A DNA stretch of 51,598 bases from an uncultured Marinomonas sp. (lineage in GTDB: Bacteria; Pseudomonadota; Gammaproteobacteria; Pseudomonadales; Marinomonadaceae). The translations under genes were made by a program, and so were the position numbers. The stretch spans positions 1 through 51,598 of the forward strand of contig CALLIL010000024.1 in NCBI GenBank assembly GCA_938009755.1, in the 5' to 3' direction. The notes beneath the pieces are model-generated. The model was not told the origin of the DNA. It searched no databases and saw only the letters and a program-made list of their open reading frames with translations. Shown piece by piece: positions 1 through 9,815 of the stretch. Positions within the stretch are counted from its first letter, which is position 1, and each line of letters starts with the position of its first letter.

Positions 1-338
1 AACCATTAAGTTATTCACATAAATATTTATCATATATTTTTCTATCTTTTTCGTATATTTAATAATTTTTAGATAGATTAAATTCTCTTTTTAAAATCAT
101 GAAAAGTTTTATAAAAGCCTGTAAGAAATGCTCTCTGATTAAGGACGATGTAGTTTTTTTATGAACAATTTAGATAACTTGGCAACTAATCGGTAATAGT
201 AAAGGAAGCCTCATTGAAGTCCCCTTTTTTGCCTTTTCTTTCTATATACTAAATTCATAAGCATTCATTGAGCTGTATGTACACAACAGACAGACATCTT
301 TTATTTATGAACTTGCATAAAAAACCTAGGAGGCCGAT
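1..338. other. AT-rich intergenic region
   Basis: No convincing ORF or RNA gene is seen. The stretch is strongly AT-rich and ends in a clear ribosome binding site (GGAGG) just ahead of the sugar dehydrogenase start. It presumably carries that gene's promoter, but I cannot pick one -35/-10 pair with confidence among many AT-rich candidates. Confidence 0.5.
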
Positions 339-1457
339 ATGAAAATTTGGATGATCTTTTTGACAAGCCTTCTGGCTTTCAACCTTTATGCGTCAGACTT
401 GAAAACAAAAAATGAATTAACAACGAACAACATCGCTCGATTTGATGGGGTTTTATGGGCTATTTCTTTAATCAGCGATAAAGAGGCAATAATCTCCATC
501 AAACAAGGAGAAGCCTATAGAGTGGATTTGAGGAATGGCGAAAAACGTCTTTTATCTGGATTACCAAAAATAGATTCAAGAGGACAAGGTGGTTTACTCG
601 ATGTTGCAAAATCCCCTAATTTTGACAACACACCTTGGTTGTATTTCACCTATGCAAAGCCTTCTGAGTCTGGCGCAAAAACCACATTGGCTAGAGCAAA
701 GCTAAACTCAACCAGCCTGACAGATTGGCAAGATTTACTGGTGACAAATTTTAAATCGCCCACATTTCAGCATTATGGAAGTCGCATCGCTTTTGATAAC
801 AAAGGACATGTTTTCTTCTCGGTTGGAGATGGTGGAATACGAGAAAGCGCACAGTACTTGACAACTCACGCAGGTAAAATCATCCGATTGAACCTTGATG
901 GCAGCATACCAACCGATAATCCTTTCGTGCGTCATGCCAACATTAGAAATGAAATTTGGAGTTACGGGCATCGCAACCCACAAGGTTTATTTTACGATAA
1001 TAGCACTGACACTTTGTGGTCTAACGAGCACGGCCCTAAAGGTGGCGATGAAATAAACCTCATTCGCCCTGGTGCAAATTATGGCTGGCCAATTGTTTCT
1101 TATGGTAAAGAATATGCGAATTCAGCGAGTATAGGAGAAGGCGAACAAAAAGAAGGCATAGACAACCCCGCAAAAGTATTTATTCCTTCCATTGCACCAA
1201 GCAGTTTACTGCGCTATCAAGGCTTGCTTTTTTCTAACTGGAACGGTGATTTTTTGTCCACAGCATTAGCGTTAAGGCACTTAAACAAAATCAAGGTAGA
1301 AACGGACGGTTCAACAACAGAAACTCGGTACCTTGAAAACATGAACGAAAGACTTCGCTCTGTGGCACAAGATTCAGAAGGTGCACTCTATATTGGCACC
1401 GACTCTGGCAAATTATTCAAAGTCACACTGAATCTAGGTTCTACTTTCGCTCAATAA
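339..1457 (+). CDS. PQQ-dependent soluble sugar dehydrogenase (Asd/YliI type)
   Basis: Probable periplasmic aldose sugar dehydrogenase of the soluble PQQ glucose/sorbosone dehydrogenase family, a six-bladed beta-propeller that oxidises aldoses with PQQ. Residues 1-18 form a short signal peptide ending near LYA. Family motifs follow: SRIAFDNKGHVFFSVGDGG, then GHRNPQG with His211, and EHGPKGGDEIN at about 230-240, a typical PQQ and calcium-binding stretch. At 372 aa it has the usual family length. The start is supported by GGAGG six bases upstream. It stands alone, convergent with mlaA. Substrate is not predictable from sequence, and PQQ synthesis genes are not in the window. Confidence 0.85.
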   Translation: MKIWMIFLTSLLAFNLYASDLKTKNELTTNNIARFDGVLWAISLISDKEAIISIKQGEAYRVDLRNGEKRLLSGLPKIDSRGQGGLLDVAKSPNFDNTPWLYFTYAKPSESGAKTTLARAKLNSTSLTDWQDLLVTNFKSPTFQHYGSRIAFDNKGHVFFSVGDGGIRESAQYLTTHAGKIIRLNLDGSIPTDNPFVRHANIRNEIWSYGHRNPQGLFYDNSTDTLWSNEHGPKGGDEINLIRPGANYGWPIVSYGKEYANSASIGEGEQKEGIDNPAKVFIPSIAPSSLLRYQGLLFSNWNGDFLSTALALRHLNKIKVETDGSTTETRYLENMNERLRSVAQDSEGALYIGTDSGKLFKVTLNLGSTFAQ

Positions 1458-1461
1458 AAAA

Positions 1462-1485
1462 AGACATCACATTACGGTGATGTCT
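1462..1485 (-). terminator. Terminator between sugar dehydrogenase and mlaA
   Basis: AGACATCAC and GTGATGTCT form a nine-pair stem with a six-base loop. On the minus strand it is followed by a run of seven T, so it is a good Rho-independent terminator for the mlaA gene. On the plus strand the downstream T content is weaker, so bidirectional action is possible but less certain. Confidence 0.75.
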
Positions 1486-1511
1486 CTTCTAATATATTCT
1501 GTCAAAACAGA

Positions 1512-2324
1512 TTACTCTGCAGTGTCACCCCACGAATCTTCAGGCGTTTCGTCTCCCCAAGAATCCTCTTCACCCCACGAATCCTCTTCACCCCACGAAT
1601 CGTCGTCTAAACTAATATCTTGATTTTGCTTTTTAGGCTTAGCGGGTACATTACCGTCGTAGACTTCATGCGCTCTGGTTTGCAAATACACATCTCGGAC
1701 AAAACTATAACGATCCCCAACAATCAGGGATTCTGCACTTAACAAGTGCGCACGAGTTTGAACGATGTCCAACCCATCCAAAAATAATTCTTCTTCCCAA
1801 TGTAAATCTAATAAATTTTCAGCATCATCAAAGTCATAATAAAAATCTACAGCCCAACCTGTGCCATCTCGCACGGTTGAAGGCCCTAAAAATGGCAAGA
1901 CCAGATAAGGGCCAGAACCAACACCCCAATAACCCAGCGTTTGGCCAAAATCTTCGTCATATTCTTTAATACCAAACATACTGGCCACATCAAACAAACC
2001 AAGTATTCCTAAGGTACTATTGATCACAAAACGGCCTGTTGAAGCGGCCGTTCCTACCAACTTAAGTTGTAGTAGATTATTGGTGATATTTTCAACCTCA
2101 CCAAGATTGGAGAAGAAATTCGTTACCCCTTTTTGAACCACATTTGGCGTAACCGCTTTATAACCTTTCGCCACAGGCTTTAAGATCGCTCTGTCTAATG
2201 AGTCATTAAAATTAAACATAGAACGGTTAAAACCTTCCCACGGATCTTCTTCTGTTTCTGCTAAAACAGGTTGTGAGACAGTCAATAACAAGCTAAAAAA
2301 TAAAGAACCAACCAACTTCCACAT
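1512..2324 (-). CDS. mlaA: MlaA/VacJ-family protein without lipobox
   Basis: Homologue of MlaA (VacJ), the outer-membrane component of the Mla system that removes misplaced phospholipids from the outer leaflet. Diagnostic motifs are DPWEGFNRSMFNFND at about 27-41, then GSGPYLVLPFLGPSTVRD in the middle. The hydrophobic leader (residues 1-22, ending VLA) has no cysteine, so unlike classical MlaA it cannot be a lipoprotein if this start is right. The C-terminus carries four copies of an acidic DSWGEE-like repeat. No other mla genes adjoin it. The family call is firm; the lack of a lipid anchor is seen directly, and its functional meaning is inference. Confidence 0.88.
   Translation of the reverse strand: MWKLVGSLFFSLLLTVSQPVLAETEEDPWEGFNRSMFNFNDSLDRAILKPVAKGYKAVTPNVVQKGVTNFFSNLGEVENITNNLLQLKLVGTAASTGRFVINSTLGILGLFDVASMFGIKEYDEDFGQTLGYWGVGSGPYLVLPFLGPSTVRDGTGWAVDFYYDFDDAENLLDLHWEEELFLDGLDIVQTRAHLLSAESLIVGDRYSFVRDVYLQTRAHEVYDGNVPAKPKKQNQDISLDDDSWGEEDSWGEEDSWGDETPEDSWGDTAE
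1520..1610 (-). repeat. 18-bp tandem repeats encoding DSWGEE
   Basis: Near-identical 18-base units (CACCCCACGAATCCTCTT-like on the plus strand) occur in tandem at the 3' end of mlaA, encoding DSWGEE, DSWGEE, DSWGDE and a degenerate DSWGDT. The unit length is a multiple of three, so copy number can change without a frameshift. Confidence 0.8.
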
Positions 2325-2408
2325 TTCTTTTCATTCCCCATGTAACAAGCAACATTTGCTCGTATTTTGATCTGTTTATTGCTCATAAATACACGCTAAA
2401 AATGAAGA

Positions 2409-5400
2409 TTACACCAGCTTCTTCACTTCTTGCCATTGTTTATTCAAACGCTTATCTGAAATAGGCTCTAACGTGCCAACCGACTGAGCAAATAACGAAA
2501 TACGATATTCCTCTAGCATCCAACGGTATTTCACCAGCTCAGGATCATAAAGTAACTTGTCTTCATGAGCTTTTAATTGGCGAGAATAGGTTTGCCATAA
2601 GCCTTCTAACTCAGACACATAAGCATTCTCTTTGTTCAAATGATTTTGAAAACGCTCTAACCGTACTTCAATGCCTTTGAAATAACGTGGTAATTGTCCC
2701 AACCAAAAAAGTGGCGTATTTCCAATAAAGCCCGGATAAATAAGCTGCCCAAGCTGCACTTTAATATCGCCATAAATTCTCGTCCAAGGTAAGGGAATAT
2801 TGCCTTTCATTTTTTTGGCAACACCTTGATAAGAAGACAGCACTTTATAAAGCTGATTGGCCATATCGTTGGCAACGGTGATCAAGGTGGATTTATGCTC
2901 TGCTATACAAGCATCAAAGGCCGATTTTGTCCGAGGTAACGGACGACCATCCAAAAACACCTTATTTAAAATGGCATCTAATAAGTCTTCCAATAAGGCT
3001 TCTTTTTTTCCTAAAGGCGCAAAAATCAACATGGATTCTTTTAAGTGCGGTAAGTTTTTCTGAAGATAGCGCACGTCTTTACTTAACGTTAGTTTAAGCA
3101 AAGTGGTGACGCCTTTTCGGTGCGCTTCGATCGCTGTATTTTGGTCATCAAACATCTTCAATGATACACTTTCGCCGTCTGCCACTAACGCTGGAAAGGC
3201 GGTCACACTAATGCCCGCTTGTTTGATTTCTTGGCGCTCTGGCACGTCTTGATCAGGCCAAACTGTTAAGCCTTCTTTTTCATGCTCTTTTGTGCCGAAT
3301 TTCGCAAAGCTTTCTTCTACCATTTCGCTAAATTGCGTTTGCAACTGCCCGAGATCTTTCCCTGTTCCCAACACTTTTCCGCGTTCATCAACGACTTCTA
3401 AATTCAGCGTCAGATGAGAATCCAGCTTTTCTGCGTTCCATTCGTTTAATGGAATATCAATCAAGGTTTCGCGTTTAATCTGCAAACTCAACTGTGCTAA
3501 CAGCTCACCTTTATCTTTCGACAAATTTGGATAAATTCGATCGACAAACTGAGGAATCGGCACAAAACGACGACGCAATACTTTTGGCAAACCTCGCAAC
3601 AACGCCTCACAACGTTCTTTAATAAAGCCCGGAACCGCCCAACCAAGATCGTCCAAACTCAACTGACGCAACAAACCAACAGGTACTTTCAAGGTTGCAC
3701 CATCGGTTGCTTTACCCGGATCGAACGTATAATCAATCGGCAAAGCCACGCCATTCAAACCAAAGGAATCAGGGAACGCCGATGCATCTACGTCAAGATC
3801 TTGGTTGACCAAATCGTCTCGTGTCATTAGTAAAGCATCAGGGGATTTTTTAACAAAGTAATCCAAGCTTTTTTGGTTACGCACATCATTTGGTATACGC
3901 TTGTTATAAAAATCAAAAACGGTTTCATCGTCTACCAAAATATCGCGTTTACGCAGCTTGGCTTCCTGTGTTTCCAAAGACTCAATCAACGCCTGATTTT
4001 TACGGTAAAAAGCTTGTTTACTGCGTAATTGCCCTTCCACCAAGCCCGAACGAATGAATATTTCACGAGCGTCTTCTGGATGAACATGCCCATAATCTAT
4101 TCGGCGCTTCGCCACAATCACCAAGCCATATAACGAAACTTGTTCGTTGGCCATGACTCGACCTTGGTTGCGCTCAAAATGCGGATCAAAATATTGGCGT
4201 TTCACAAAAGGTGCCGCGTATTCTTCAATCCAAGCAGGATCGATTCGTGCCGTGACTCGCGCATAAAGCTTACTGGTTTCTACCAGTTCCGCAGCCATAA
4301 TCCATTGAGGCGGTTTCTTAAACAACATAGAAGCTGGAAAAATAGACAGCTTACGAGAACGACAACCTAACATGTCTTTGCTGTCTTCCATTTTGTTCGC
4401 CACTTGGGTAAACAACCCCGCCAATAACGATCGATGAATCGCTTCGTAATCTCGTTCTTCACGGTCAACTTCTTTGAAGCCTAATTGCTTACAGGCGATC
4501 ATGATTTGGCGATGAATATCGCGCCATTCTCGCATTCGCATAAAGTTCAAAAATTGCTTACGGCAAAACTGGCGTAACTGGTTCTGAGACAATTCTTGGC
4601 GCTGCACTTCAAAGCGTTCCCATAAATTTAGGAAAACAGCGAAATCAGAATCTTCGTCTTTGTCTACGGCGTGAGCTTGGTCGGATTGCGTTTTCTTATC
4701 TTGAGGTCGTTCTCTAGGATCAGGAATCGACAACGCGCTGACAATAATCGCCACTTCTTTTAGAACATTGTGTTGTTGCGCTGCGATTAAAATACGACCT
4801 AATTTAGGGTCAATCGGCAACTTGGCTAACTGGCGGCCAATCGGCGTCAGGCGTTCTTTATGCAACGCACCCAATTCCGTTAAGGCGCGATAACCGTCGT
4901 TAATCATGCGTTTTTCTGGCATTTCAACAAACGGGAATTTCTCAACGGCACCTAATCTCAGGTTCGCCATCTGCAAAATAACAGAAGCCAAGTTAGTACG
5001 AAAAATCTCAGGATCCGTGAATTCAGGGCGCGTATTAAAATCGGCTTCATCGTAAAGGCGAATACAAATACCGTCCGCCACACGACCACATCGCCCTGCT
5101 CTTTGGTTCGCACTGGCTTGGCTTATTTTTTCAATCGGTAACTGCTGGACTTTGGAGCGCACACTGTAACGACTGATTCGCGCCAAACCCGGATCAATCA
5201 CATAACGAATCCCTGGCACGGTTAATGAAGTTTCCGCTACGTTCGTCGACAAAACAATACGACGACCAGAGTGAGATTTGAAAATACGTTGCTGTTCGCT
5301 GGCGCTTAACCTTGCGTATAAAGGCAGTACTTCGGTAGAACGCAATTCCGCACGACGTAGAATCTCTGCGGTTTCTCGAATTTCACGTTCGCCCGGTAAG

Positions 5401-6284
5401 AACACCAAGATATCGCCTGCGCCACGATAACCAGACTTACGTTCTTCGGCGATCAAGAGTTCAACCGCGTCTAAAACGCCCTGTTCCATACTCTGATCTT
5501 CATCCAACTCTTCCGAATCAGACTTACTTAACAAAGGCTGATAACGCACTTCTACAGGGTAAGTTCGACCAGAGACTTCAATGATTGGCGCGTTGTCAAA
5601 GTGCTCTGAAAAGCGTTCAACATCGATGGTTGCTGATGTGACGATGACTTTTAAATCAGGACGTACCGCCAAGACTTGCTTCAAATATCCCAATAAAAAG
5701 TCGATATTCAAGCTGCGTTCATGAGCTTCGTCGATGATGATGGTGTCGTATTTATAAAGACGATTGTCTTGCTGAATTTCCGCCAACAAAATACCGTCGG
5801 TCATTAATTTTACGAGAGTTTCTTCATTGCTCTCGTCACTGAATCGAACCTGAAAGCCCACTTGCTCGCCAAGTGTCACCTTCATCTCATCGCTGATGCG
5901 CTCCGCCACACTGCGTGCTGCTATTCGCCTTGGTTGTGTATGACCAATAACACCCGCTATTCCGCGCCCTGCTTGCAGACACATTTTTGGCAATTGGGTG
6001 GTTTTACCGGAACCTGTTTCGCCCGCGATAATCACCACTTGGTTTTCTTGTATGGCGTGAATGATTTCATCGGCGCGCGCCGCAACAGGCAAGCTTTCGT
6101 CGTAGGTAATCTTTGGCAAACGAGCAAGGCGAGCTTGATACAAGGTCTCGGATGTCTCGATCATGCCATTCAATTCATTGACCATACGGTCACTTGGTAA
6201 ACCGTCTTTTTGACGTTTCGCAAGTTGCTGCTGTTTGCGTTCGATAAGATGACGATCACGTGTCATCAAGGCTTGATTTGGCAT
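2409..6284 (-). CDS. hrpA: ATP-dependent RNA helicase HrpA
   Basis: DEAH-box RNA helicase of the HrpA family, an NTP-dependent helicase linked in E. coli to rescue of stalled ribosomes. Walker A GETGSGKT is at residues 88-95 and the DEAH box at 185-188, followed by SATID. The helicase C-terminal motif QRAGRCGR comes next, then the HA2/OB-fold region and the long HrpA-specific C-terminal extension (DUF3418-like). The full length of 1291 aa matches E. coli HrpA (about 1300 aa), so the gene is intact. It is transcribed toward mlaA with an 84-base gap and is divergent from cysK. Confidence in the name is high. Confidence 0.95.
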   Translation of the reverse strand: MPNQALMTRDRHLIERKQQQLAKRQKDGLPSDRMVNELNGMIETSETLYQARLARLPKITYDESLPVAARADEIIHAIQENQVVIIAGETGSGKTTQLPKMCLQAGRGIAGVIGHTQPRRIAARSVAERISDEMKVTLGEQVGFQVRFSDESNEETLVKLMTDGILLAEIQQDNRLYKYDTIIIDEAHERSLNIDFLLGYLKQVLAVRPDLKVIVTSATIDVERFSEHFDNAPIIEVSGRTYPVEVRYQPLLSKSDSEELDEDQSMEQGVLDAVELLIAEERKSGYRGAGDILVFLPGEREIRETAEILRRAELRSTEVLPLYARLSASEQQRIFKSHSGRRIVLSTNVAETSLTVPGIRYVIDPGLARISRYSVRSKVQQLPIEKISQASANQRAGRCGRVADGICIRLYDEADFNTRPEFTDPEIFRTNLASVILQMANLRLGAVEKFPFVEMPEKRMINDGYRALTELGALHKERLTPIGRQLAKLPIDPKLGRILIAAQQHNVLKEVAIIVSALSIPDPRERPQDKKTQSDQAHAVDKDEDSDFAVFLNLWERFEVQRQELSQNQLRQFCRKQFLNFMRMREWRDIHRQIMIACKQLGFKEVDREERDYEAIHRSLLAGLFTQVANKMEDSKDMLGCRSRKLSIFPASMLFKKPPQWIMAAELVETSKLYARVTARIDPAWIEEYAAPFVKRQYFDPHFERNQGRVMANEQVSLYGLVIVAKRRIDYGHVHPEDAREIFIRSGLVEGQLRSKQAFYRKNQALIESLETQEAKLRKRDILVDDETVFDFYNKRIPNDVRNQKSLDYFVKKSPDALLMTRDDLVNQDLDVDASAFPDSFGLNGVALPIDYTFDPGKATDGATLKVPVGLLRQLSLDDLGWAVPGFIKERCEALLRGLPKVLRRRFVPIPQFVDRIYPNLSKDKGELLAQLSLQIKRETLIDIPLNEWNAEKLDSHLTLNLEVVDERGKVLGTGKDLGQLQTQFSEMVEESFAKFGTKEHEKEGLTVWPDQDVPERQEIKQAGISVTAFPALVADGESVSLKMFDDQNTAIEAHRKGVTTLLKLTLSKDVRYLQKNLPHLKESMLIFAPLGKKEALLEDLLDAILNKVFLDGRPLPRTKSAFDACIAEHKSTLITVANDMANQLYKVLSSYQGVAKKMKGNIPLPWTRIYGDIKVQLGQLIYPGFIGNTPLFWLGQLPRYFKGIEVRLERFQNHLNKENAYVSELEGLWQTYSRQLKAHEDKLLYDPELVKYRWMLEEYRISLFAQSVGTLEPISDKRLNKQWQEVKKLV

Positions 6285-6467
6285 GGTATCTAAAAAAGTA
6301 TCCTATGTAATAAAGGCTGACCTCGTGCTATGAGCGGGTCGAGCTTGCTTCTATCTATATAGTTGTAAATTCTAACATTAATCCCATTCAAGGGGTTACA
6401 GTGGAACGAAATTGCTGCGAGGATATGGCGTAATAATTCTCAATACTCAACATAAAAAGGAAATGAT

Positions 6468-7433
6468 ATGTCTAATCAAGTAATTGAAGATAACTCCTTA
6501 ACCATTGGCAATACACCGCTCGTAAAACTCAACCGCATCGGCAATGGTAATATCTGGGCAAAAGTTGAAGCTCGTAACCCAGCGTTTTCTGTAAAATGCC
6601 GTATTGGTGCGAACATGGTATGGGACGCAGAAAAGAAAGGCATTTTGACCAAAGGTAAATCCATTGTTGAAGCATCAAGCGGCAACACAGGCATCGCATT
6701 GTGTTTTGTAGCGGCGTCTCGTGGTTATCCAATCACCATCACCATGCCATCCAGCATGAGTGTGGAACGTCGCCAAGTGATGAAAGCTCTCGGTGCAACC
6801 ATTGTTCTTACTGAACCAGCAAAAGGCATGAAAGGCGCGATCGCCAAAGCGGAAGAAATTGCTCAAGACGACAACTTCGTACACCTTCAGCAGTTTGAAA
6901 ACGCCGCCAATCCAGAAATTCACGAAAAAACCACTGGTCCAGAAATCTGGAAAGACACCAATGGCGAAGTCGATGTTTTGGTTGCTGGCGTTGGCACAGG
7001 CGGCACTATTTCTGGTGTGAGTCGTTACATCAAAAATACGCAAGGCAAAGCCATTGTCAGTGTGGCCGTTGAGCCAACAACTTCGCCTGTTATTACACAA
7101 ACAATGAATGGCGAAGACCCAACGCCTTCTCCACACAAAATCCAAGGCATCGGCGCTGGTTTCATCCCGAAAAATTTAGACCTTTCCATCGTCGACCGCG
7201 TGGAACAAGTAAGCAACGAAGACGCCATCGCCATGGCAAAACGTTTAATGCGTGAAGAAGGCATTCTATGCGGCATTTCTTGTGGCGCAGCCGTAGTTGC
7301 GGCAGAAAGAATGAACAAAGAAGCCGAGTTTGCAGACAAAAAAATCGTCGTTATCCTGCCAGACTCAGGTGAACGTTACCTTTCTACGGCGTTATTCGAA
7401 GGGGAATTCACCGACAATGAACTCGTTCAGTAA
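6468..7433 (+). CDS. cysK: Cysteine synthase A
   Basis: O-acetylserine sulfhydrylase A, a PLP enzyme that condenses O-acetylserine with sulfide to make cysteine in the cytoplasm. The PLP lysine is K43 in SVKCRIG. The substrate loop SGNTGIA is at about 69-75 and the PLP-phosphate loop GTGGT lies further on. Overall collinearity is with CysK rather than CysM, including the family-typical end [13 protein letters not shown]. The length of 321 aa is standard. An AAGGAA ribosome site precedes the start. It is a single gene with its own terminator. The next plus-strand operon may concern sulfur compounds, which could be a thematic link. Confidence 0.93.
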   Translation: MSNQVIEDNSLTIGNTPLVKLNRIGNGNIWAKVEARNPAFSVKCRIGANMVWDAEKKGILTKGKSIVEASSGNTGIALCFVAASRGYPITITMPSSMSVERRQVMKALGATIVLTEPAKGMKGAIAKAEEIAQDDNFVHLQQFENAANPEIHEKTTGPEIWKDTNGEVDVLVAGVGTGGTISGVSRYIKNTQGKAIVSVAVEPTTSPVITQTMNGEDPTPSPHKIQGIGAGFIPKNLDLSIVDRVEQVSNEDAIAMAKRLMREEGILCGISCGAAVVAAERMNKEAEFADKKIVVILPDSGERYLSTALFEGEFTDNELVQ

Positions 7434-7468
7434 ATCTTTTTCCTGCATATAAAACGCTTTCTACAGAC

Positions 7469-7505
7469 AAAAATCCCGCTTAGGCAAAGCTTAAGCGGGA
7501 TTTTT
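7469..7505. terminator. Bidirectional terminator after cysK
   Basis: AAAAATCCCGCTTA pairs perfectly with TAAGCGGGATTTTT around a nine-base loop. It has flanking A and T runs, so it can terminate both cysK and the small convergent gene that ends at 7525. Confidence 0.9.
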
Positions 7506-7524
7506 ACTTTAATAATGAAAAAAC

Positions 7525-7773
7525 TTAATGGACTTTCTTTGTGCCGTAACGAACCATGTCTTTGCCATTTTCGTAAACGTCTTGGCTTACCCAACGACCT
7601 AATAGCAATTGCTGTTTATCATCCAATACTGCGACAAATGGACGTCCGTTGGCGTTGTTTGTCGCCAAAGCCACGCCTTCTACATTAGCCAGTCCCAAAA
7701 CGCCCGTTTCTACCGCACGTAAAAAGACCTCTAATTCGTCTAGAGTTTCAATTACATCATTATCGTTAATCAT
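7525..7773 (-). CDS. Small hypothetical protein (82 aa)
   Basis: I do not recognise this family. The 82-residue product has an acidic, helical N-terminus (DVIETLDELEVFLRAVE). A beta-rich middle follows with NANGRPFVAVLDD and LLLGRWVSQDVYENG, and the tail is basic. There is no signal peptide, membrane segment or cysteine, so it is probably cytosolic. It has a proper ATG, is bounded by a terminator, and shares a divergent promoter region with the ABC operon that starts at 8004. It is likely a real gene because composition and codon use resemble its neighbours, but its function is unknown. Confidence 0.6.
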   Translation of the reverse strand: MINDNDVIETLDELEVFLRAVETGVLGLANVEGVALATNNANGRPFVAVLDDKQQLLLGRWVSQDVYENGKDMVRYGTKKVH

Positions 7774-8003
7774 TCTATTTACTCGTTGCTGTTCAATTTC
7801 GGGGAAGGATAACAGAATATTAAAAGAGGTGGATAATTCGGTTTGACAGATTTTTGATATTTAACGCTATAAGTTTGCTACCTAGTACTGCTTTTATAAA
7901 ATGGTTTATTTACTTAGTACTAAACGATCTTTATTTCAATTTTAATATTCTTTTATTTTATATATAATTCGTGCTTAATTTTTCAACTTCCCGGAGCGCT
8001 CTA

Positions 8004-9023
8004 ATGTCCCGAACCATAACCCTGATGACTTTGCTTTTGTGTGGCTTGAGTAACGTAGCAAACGCAGCCAAAGATAGTCTTGAAATTGGTTACATGCCGA
8101 TTATCCCAATTTCTCAAGCTTTTATTGTTTTGGAAAATGACACTTTAGAAGACGCAGGCGTCCGTGACCCTGAATTGTTCCAGTTCCAAAATGGCCCAGC
8201 CATTGTTCAAGCTTTATTAGCAGGTCAGTTAGACGTTGCGTATCTTGGTATTGGGCCAGCAATGGTTGCCCGCGCGAAAGGCGCAGACATTAAAGTTGTC
8301 GCTTCAAACATCGTTGAGCAAATCAGCATGGTGGCTTTGGGGAATTTGTCTCCTTACTTTGAAAATGGCGATGCGAAAACAGCCTTTGCTCGTTTCAAGG
8401 CAGACCAAGGCCGTAAAGCGGTAATTTCTACTTTCCCAAGAGGCTCTGTGCCAGAAACCGTATTGCAGTATTGGTTACAAAAACAGCTTGGCATGAGCAG
8501 TGACGACATCACGCAAAACATCGATATCATTTACCAAGGCGCAGCTCAGGTACAACAAGCCCTAATGACAGAAGCCGTCGATGGCGCAGCAATTTTAGAG
8601 CCGGTTGTAAGCATTATTAGTGACAAAAAATCGGATGCCAAAGTAGTGGCTTCTGGTTCTGGTATGTTCCCTCATCAGCCAGGTGCGGTAATGGTTGTGC
8701 GCGAAGCATTAATCAATGAACAACCTGAACTCGTCAAAGCTTTAGTAAAAGCCCACATTGCTGCTACAACTGAGTTGCGTAACAACCCAGAAGAAGCGGT
8801 GAAGGCTGTTGGCAAATACGTTGGTGGCGGTCGCTTACCTGCGAAAATCACACTCACCGCTTTGAAAAACTCACACGATCAGTTTGAAGCAAACCCGAAT
8901 TCCATCATCGACGGTACTCGCACAATGCATGATTTCCAAGCGAGCCAAGGCACACTTAAAGTAAGTGTCGATCTTGATGCCTTGTTTGATGTTCGTTTTT
9001 ACAACGATTTAACTCAGGAGTAA
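8004..9023 (+). CDS. ABC transporter periplasmic substrate-binding protein (SsuA/NMT1-like)
   Basis: Periplasmic binding protein of the nitrate/sulfonate/taurine (NMT1/SsuA-like) class. The ORF track begins at a GTG at 7971, but the ATG at 8004 is preceded at good distance by GGAG and begins a clean signal peptide (MSRTITLMTLLLCGLSNVANA), so I take 8004. The mature protein opens with LEIGYMPIIPISQAF. It then has GQLDVAYLGIGPAM, a hallmark of this class in which a low-affinity scan region precedes the ligand pocket. It is the first gene of an operon with permease, ATPase and a DsrE-like gene. The ligand is unknown; a sulfonate or other sulfur compound is inferred only from family and context. 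Confidence 0.83.
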   Translation: MSRTITLMTLLLCGLSNVANAAKDSLEIGYMPIIPISQAFIVLENDTLEDAGVRDPELFQFQNGPAIVQALLAGQLDVAYLGIGPAMVARAKGADIKVVASNIVEQISMVALGNLSPYFENGDAKTAFARFKADQGRKAVISTFPRGSVPETVLQYWLQKQLGMSSDDITQNIDIIYQGAAQVQQALMTEAVDGAAILEPVVSIISDKKSDAKVVASGSGMFPHQPGAVMVVREALINEQPELVKALVKAHIAATTELRNNPEEAVKAVGKYVGGGRLPAKITLTALKNSHDQFEANPNSIIDGTRTMHDFQASQGTLKVSVDLDALFDVRFYNDLTQE

Positions 9024-9032
9024 TCCAGTATC

Positions 9033-9815
9033 ATGGCATTAGAATCTCACCCTTTAACACGCTCTCGATCAGGGCGTGCCTTATTGGGCGTTATTGGTGT
9101 AGCGGCGTTTGTACTGCTTTGGAAATACGCTCAAGCCGCAGGCTGGGCAGCAGCTGGCACCATACCAGACCCTTTTCGATTGCCACAAGCATTGATCGAT
9201 GAGTGGTCATCAGACCGTTTAGCTCCAGCCATTCTGTCCAGTTTGGTTCACTATGTTTGGGGCTTAGCAATTGGCACTTCCCTTGGCTTTTTGGTCGGTA
9301 CATTAGCCGCCTCTTCTTCTTTGTTGGATGCGCTACATGCTTGGCTAGCACGAATTCTTCGCCCTATTCCACCTTTGGCTTGGGTTGTGTTTGCCATTGC
9401 TTGGTTCAAAGTCAGCCATGCAGGTGCAGCCTTCGTTATTGCCATCGGCGTGTTCTGGGTAAATTACTTTGCGACGTATTCTGCAGTACGTAATGTGGAT
9501 TCTCGCTTTTATGAACTGGCTCGTGCTTTTGGTCAAAACGGACACTTGCGCCAAGCGCTTCAAGTAACCTTGCCGGGCGCCGCAACAGGAATCTTCTCTG
9601 GTATTCGCACGGGCATTGGACAGGCTTGGATGACACTCATCGCAGCAGAACTCTTAGGCGTTCCGGGCATGGGACAAGAAATGAATTCCGCCGCTGGTGT
9701 CGGTGCTTATGAAGTCGTTGTAGTTTACATGCTGATTATTTCTCTGGTTTACACCTTGAGCGATACTCTATTTGGTTTCATTGAAAAGCGAGTACTGACA
9801 TGGCGTCCATCTTAA
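9033..9815 (+). CDS. ABC transporter permease (SsuC/TauC-like)
   Basis: Inner-membrane permease of the BPD_transp_1 family, 260 aa, with about six transmembrane helices. The coupling-loop EAA motif is recognisable as YELARAFGQNG...VTLPGAATGIFSGIRTGIGQAW. This matches the nitrate/sulfonate/taurine permease type. It lies nine bases after the binding-protein gene and overlaps the ATPase start by 16 bases, which indicates tight translational coupling. Substrate is unknown; the pairing with the upstream binding protein is clear. Confidence 0.88.
   Translation: MALESHPLTRSRSGRALLGVIGVAAFVLLWKYAQAAGWAAAGTIPDPFRLPQALIDEWSSDRLAPAILSSLVHYVWGLAIGTSLGFLVGTLAASSSLLDALHAWLARILRPIPPLAWVVFAIAWFKVSHAGAAFVIAIGVFWVNYFATYSAVRNVDSRFYELARAFGQNGHLRQALQVTLPGAATGIFSGIRTGIGQAWMTLIAAELLGVPGMGQEMNSAAGVGAYEVVVVYMLIISLVYTLSDTLFGFIEKRVLTWRPS

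Noticed and set aside
735-983. 82-aa minus-strand ORF inside the sugar dehydrogenase
   Set aside because: Shadow of a confidently identified gene, no start signals.
6675-7145. 156-aa minus-strand ORF opposite cysK
   Set aside because: cysK is unmistakable in the other frame; the antisense product has no family resemblance.
7971-8003. GTG-initiated N-terminal extension of the binding protein
   Set aside because: The extension spoils the signal peptide; the ATG at 8004 has the only good ribosome site.
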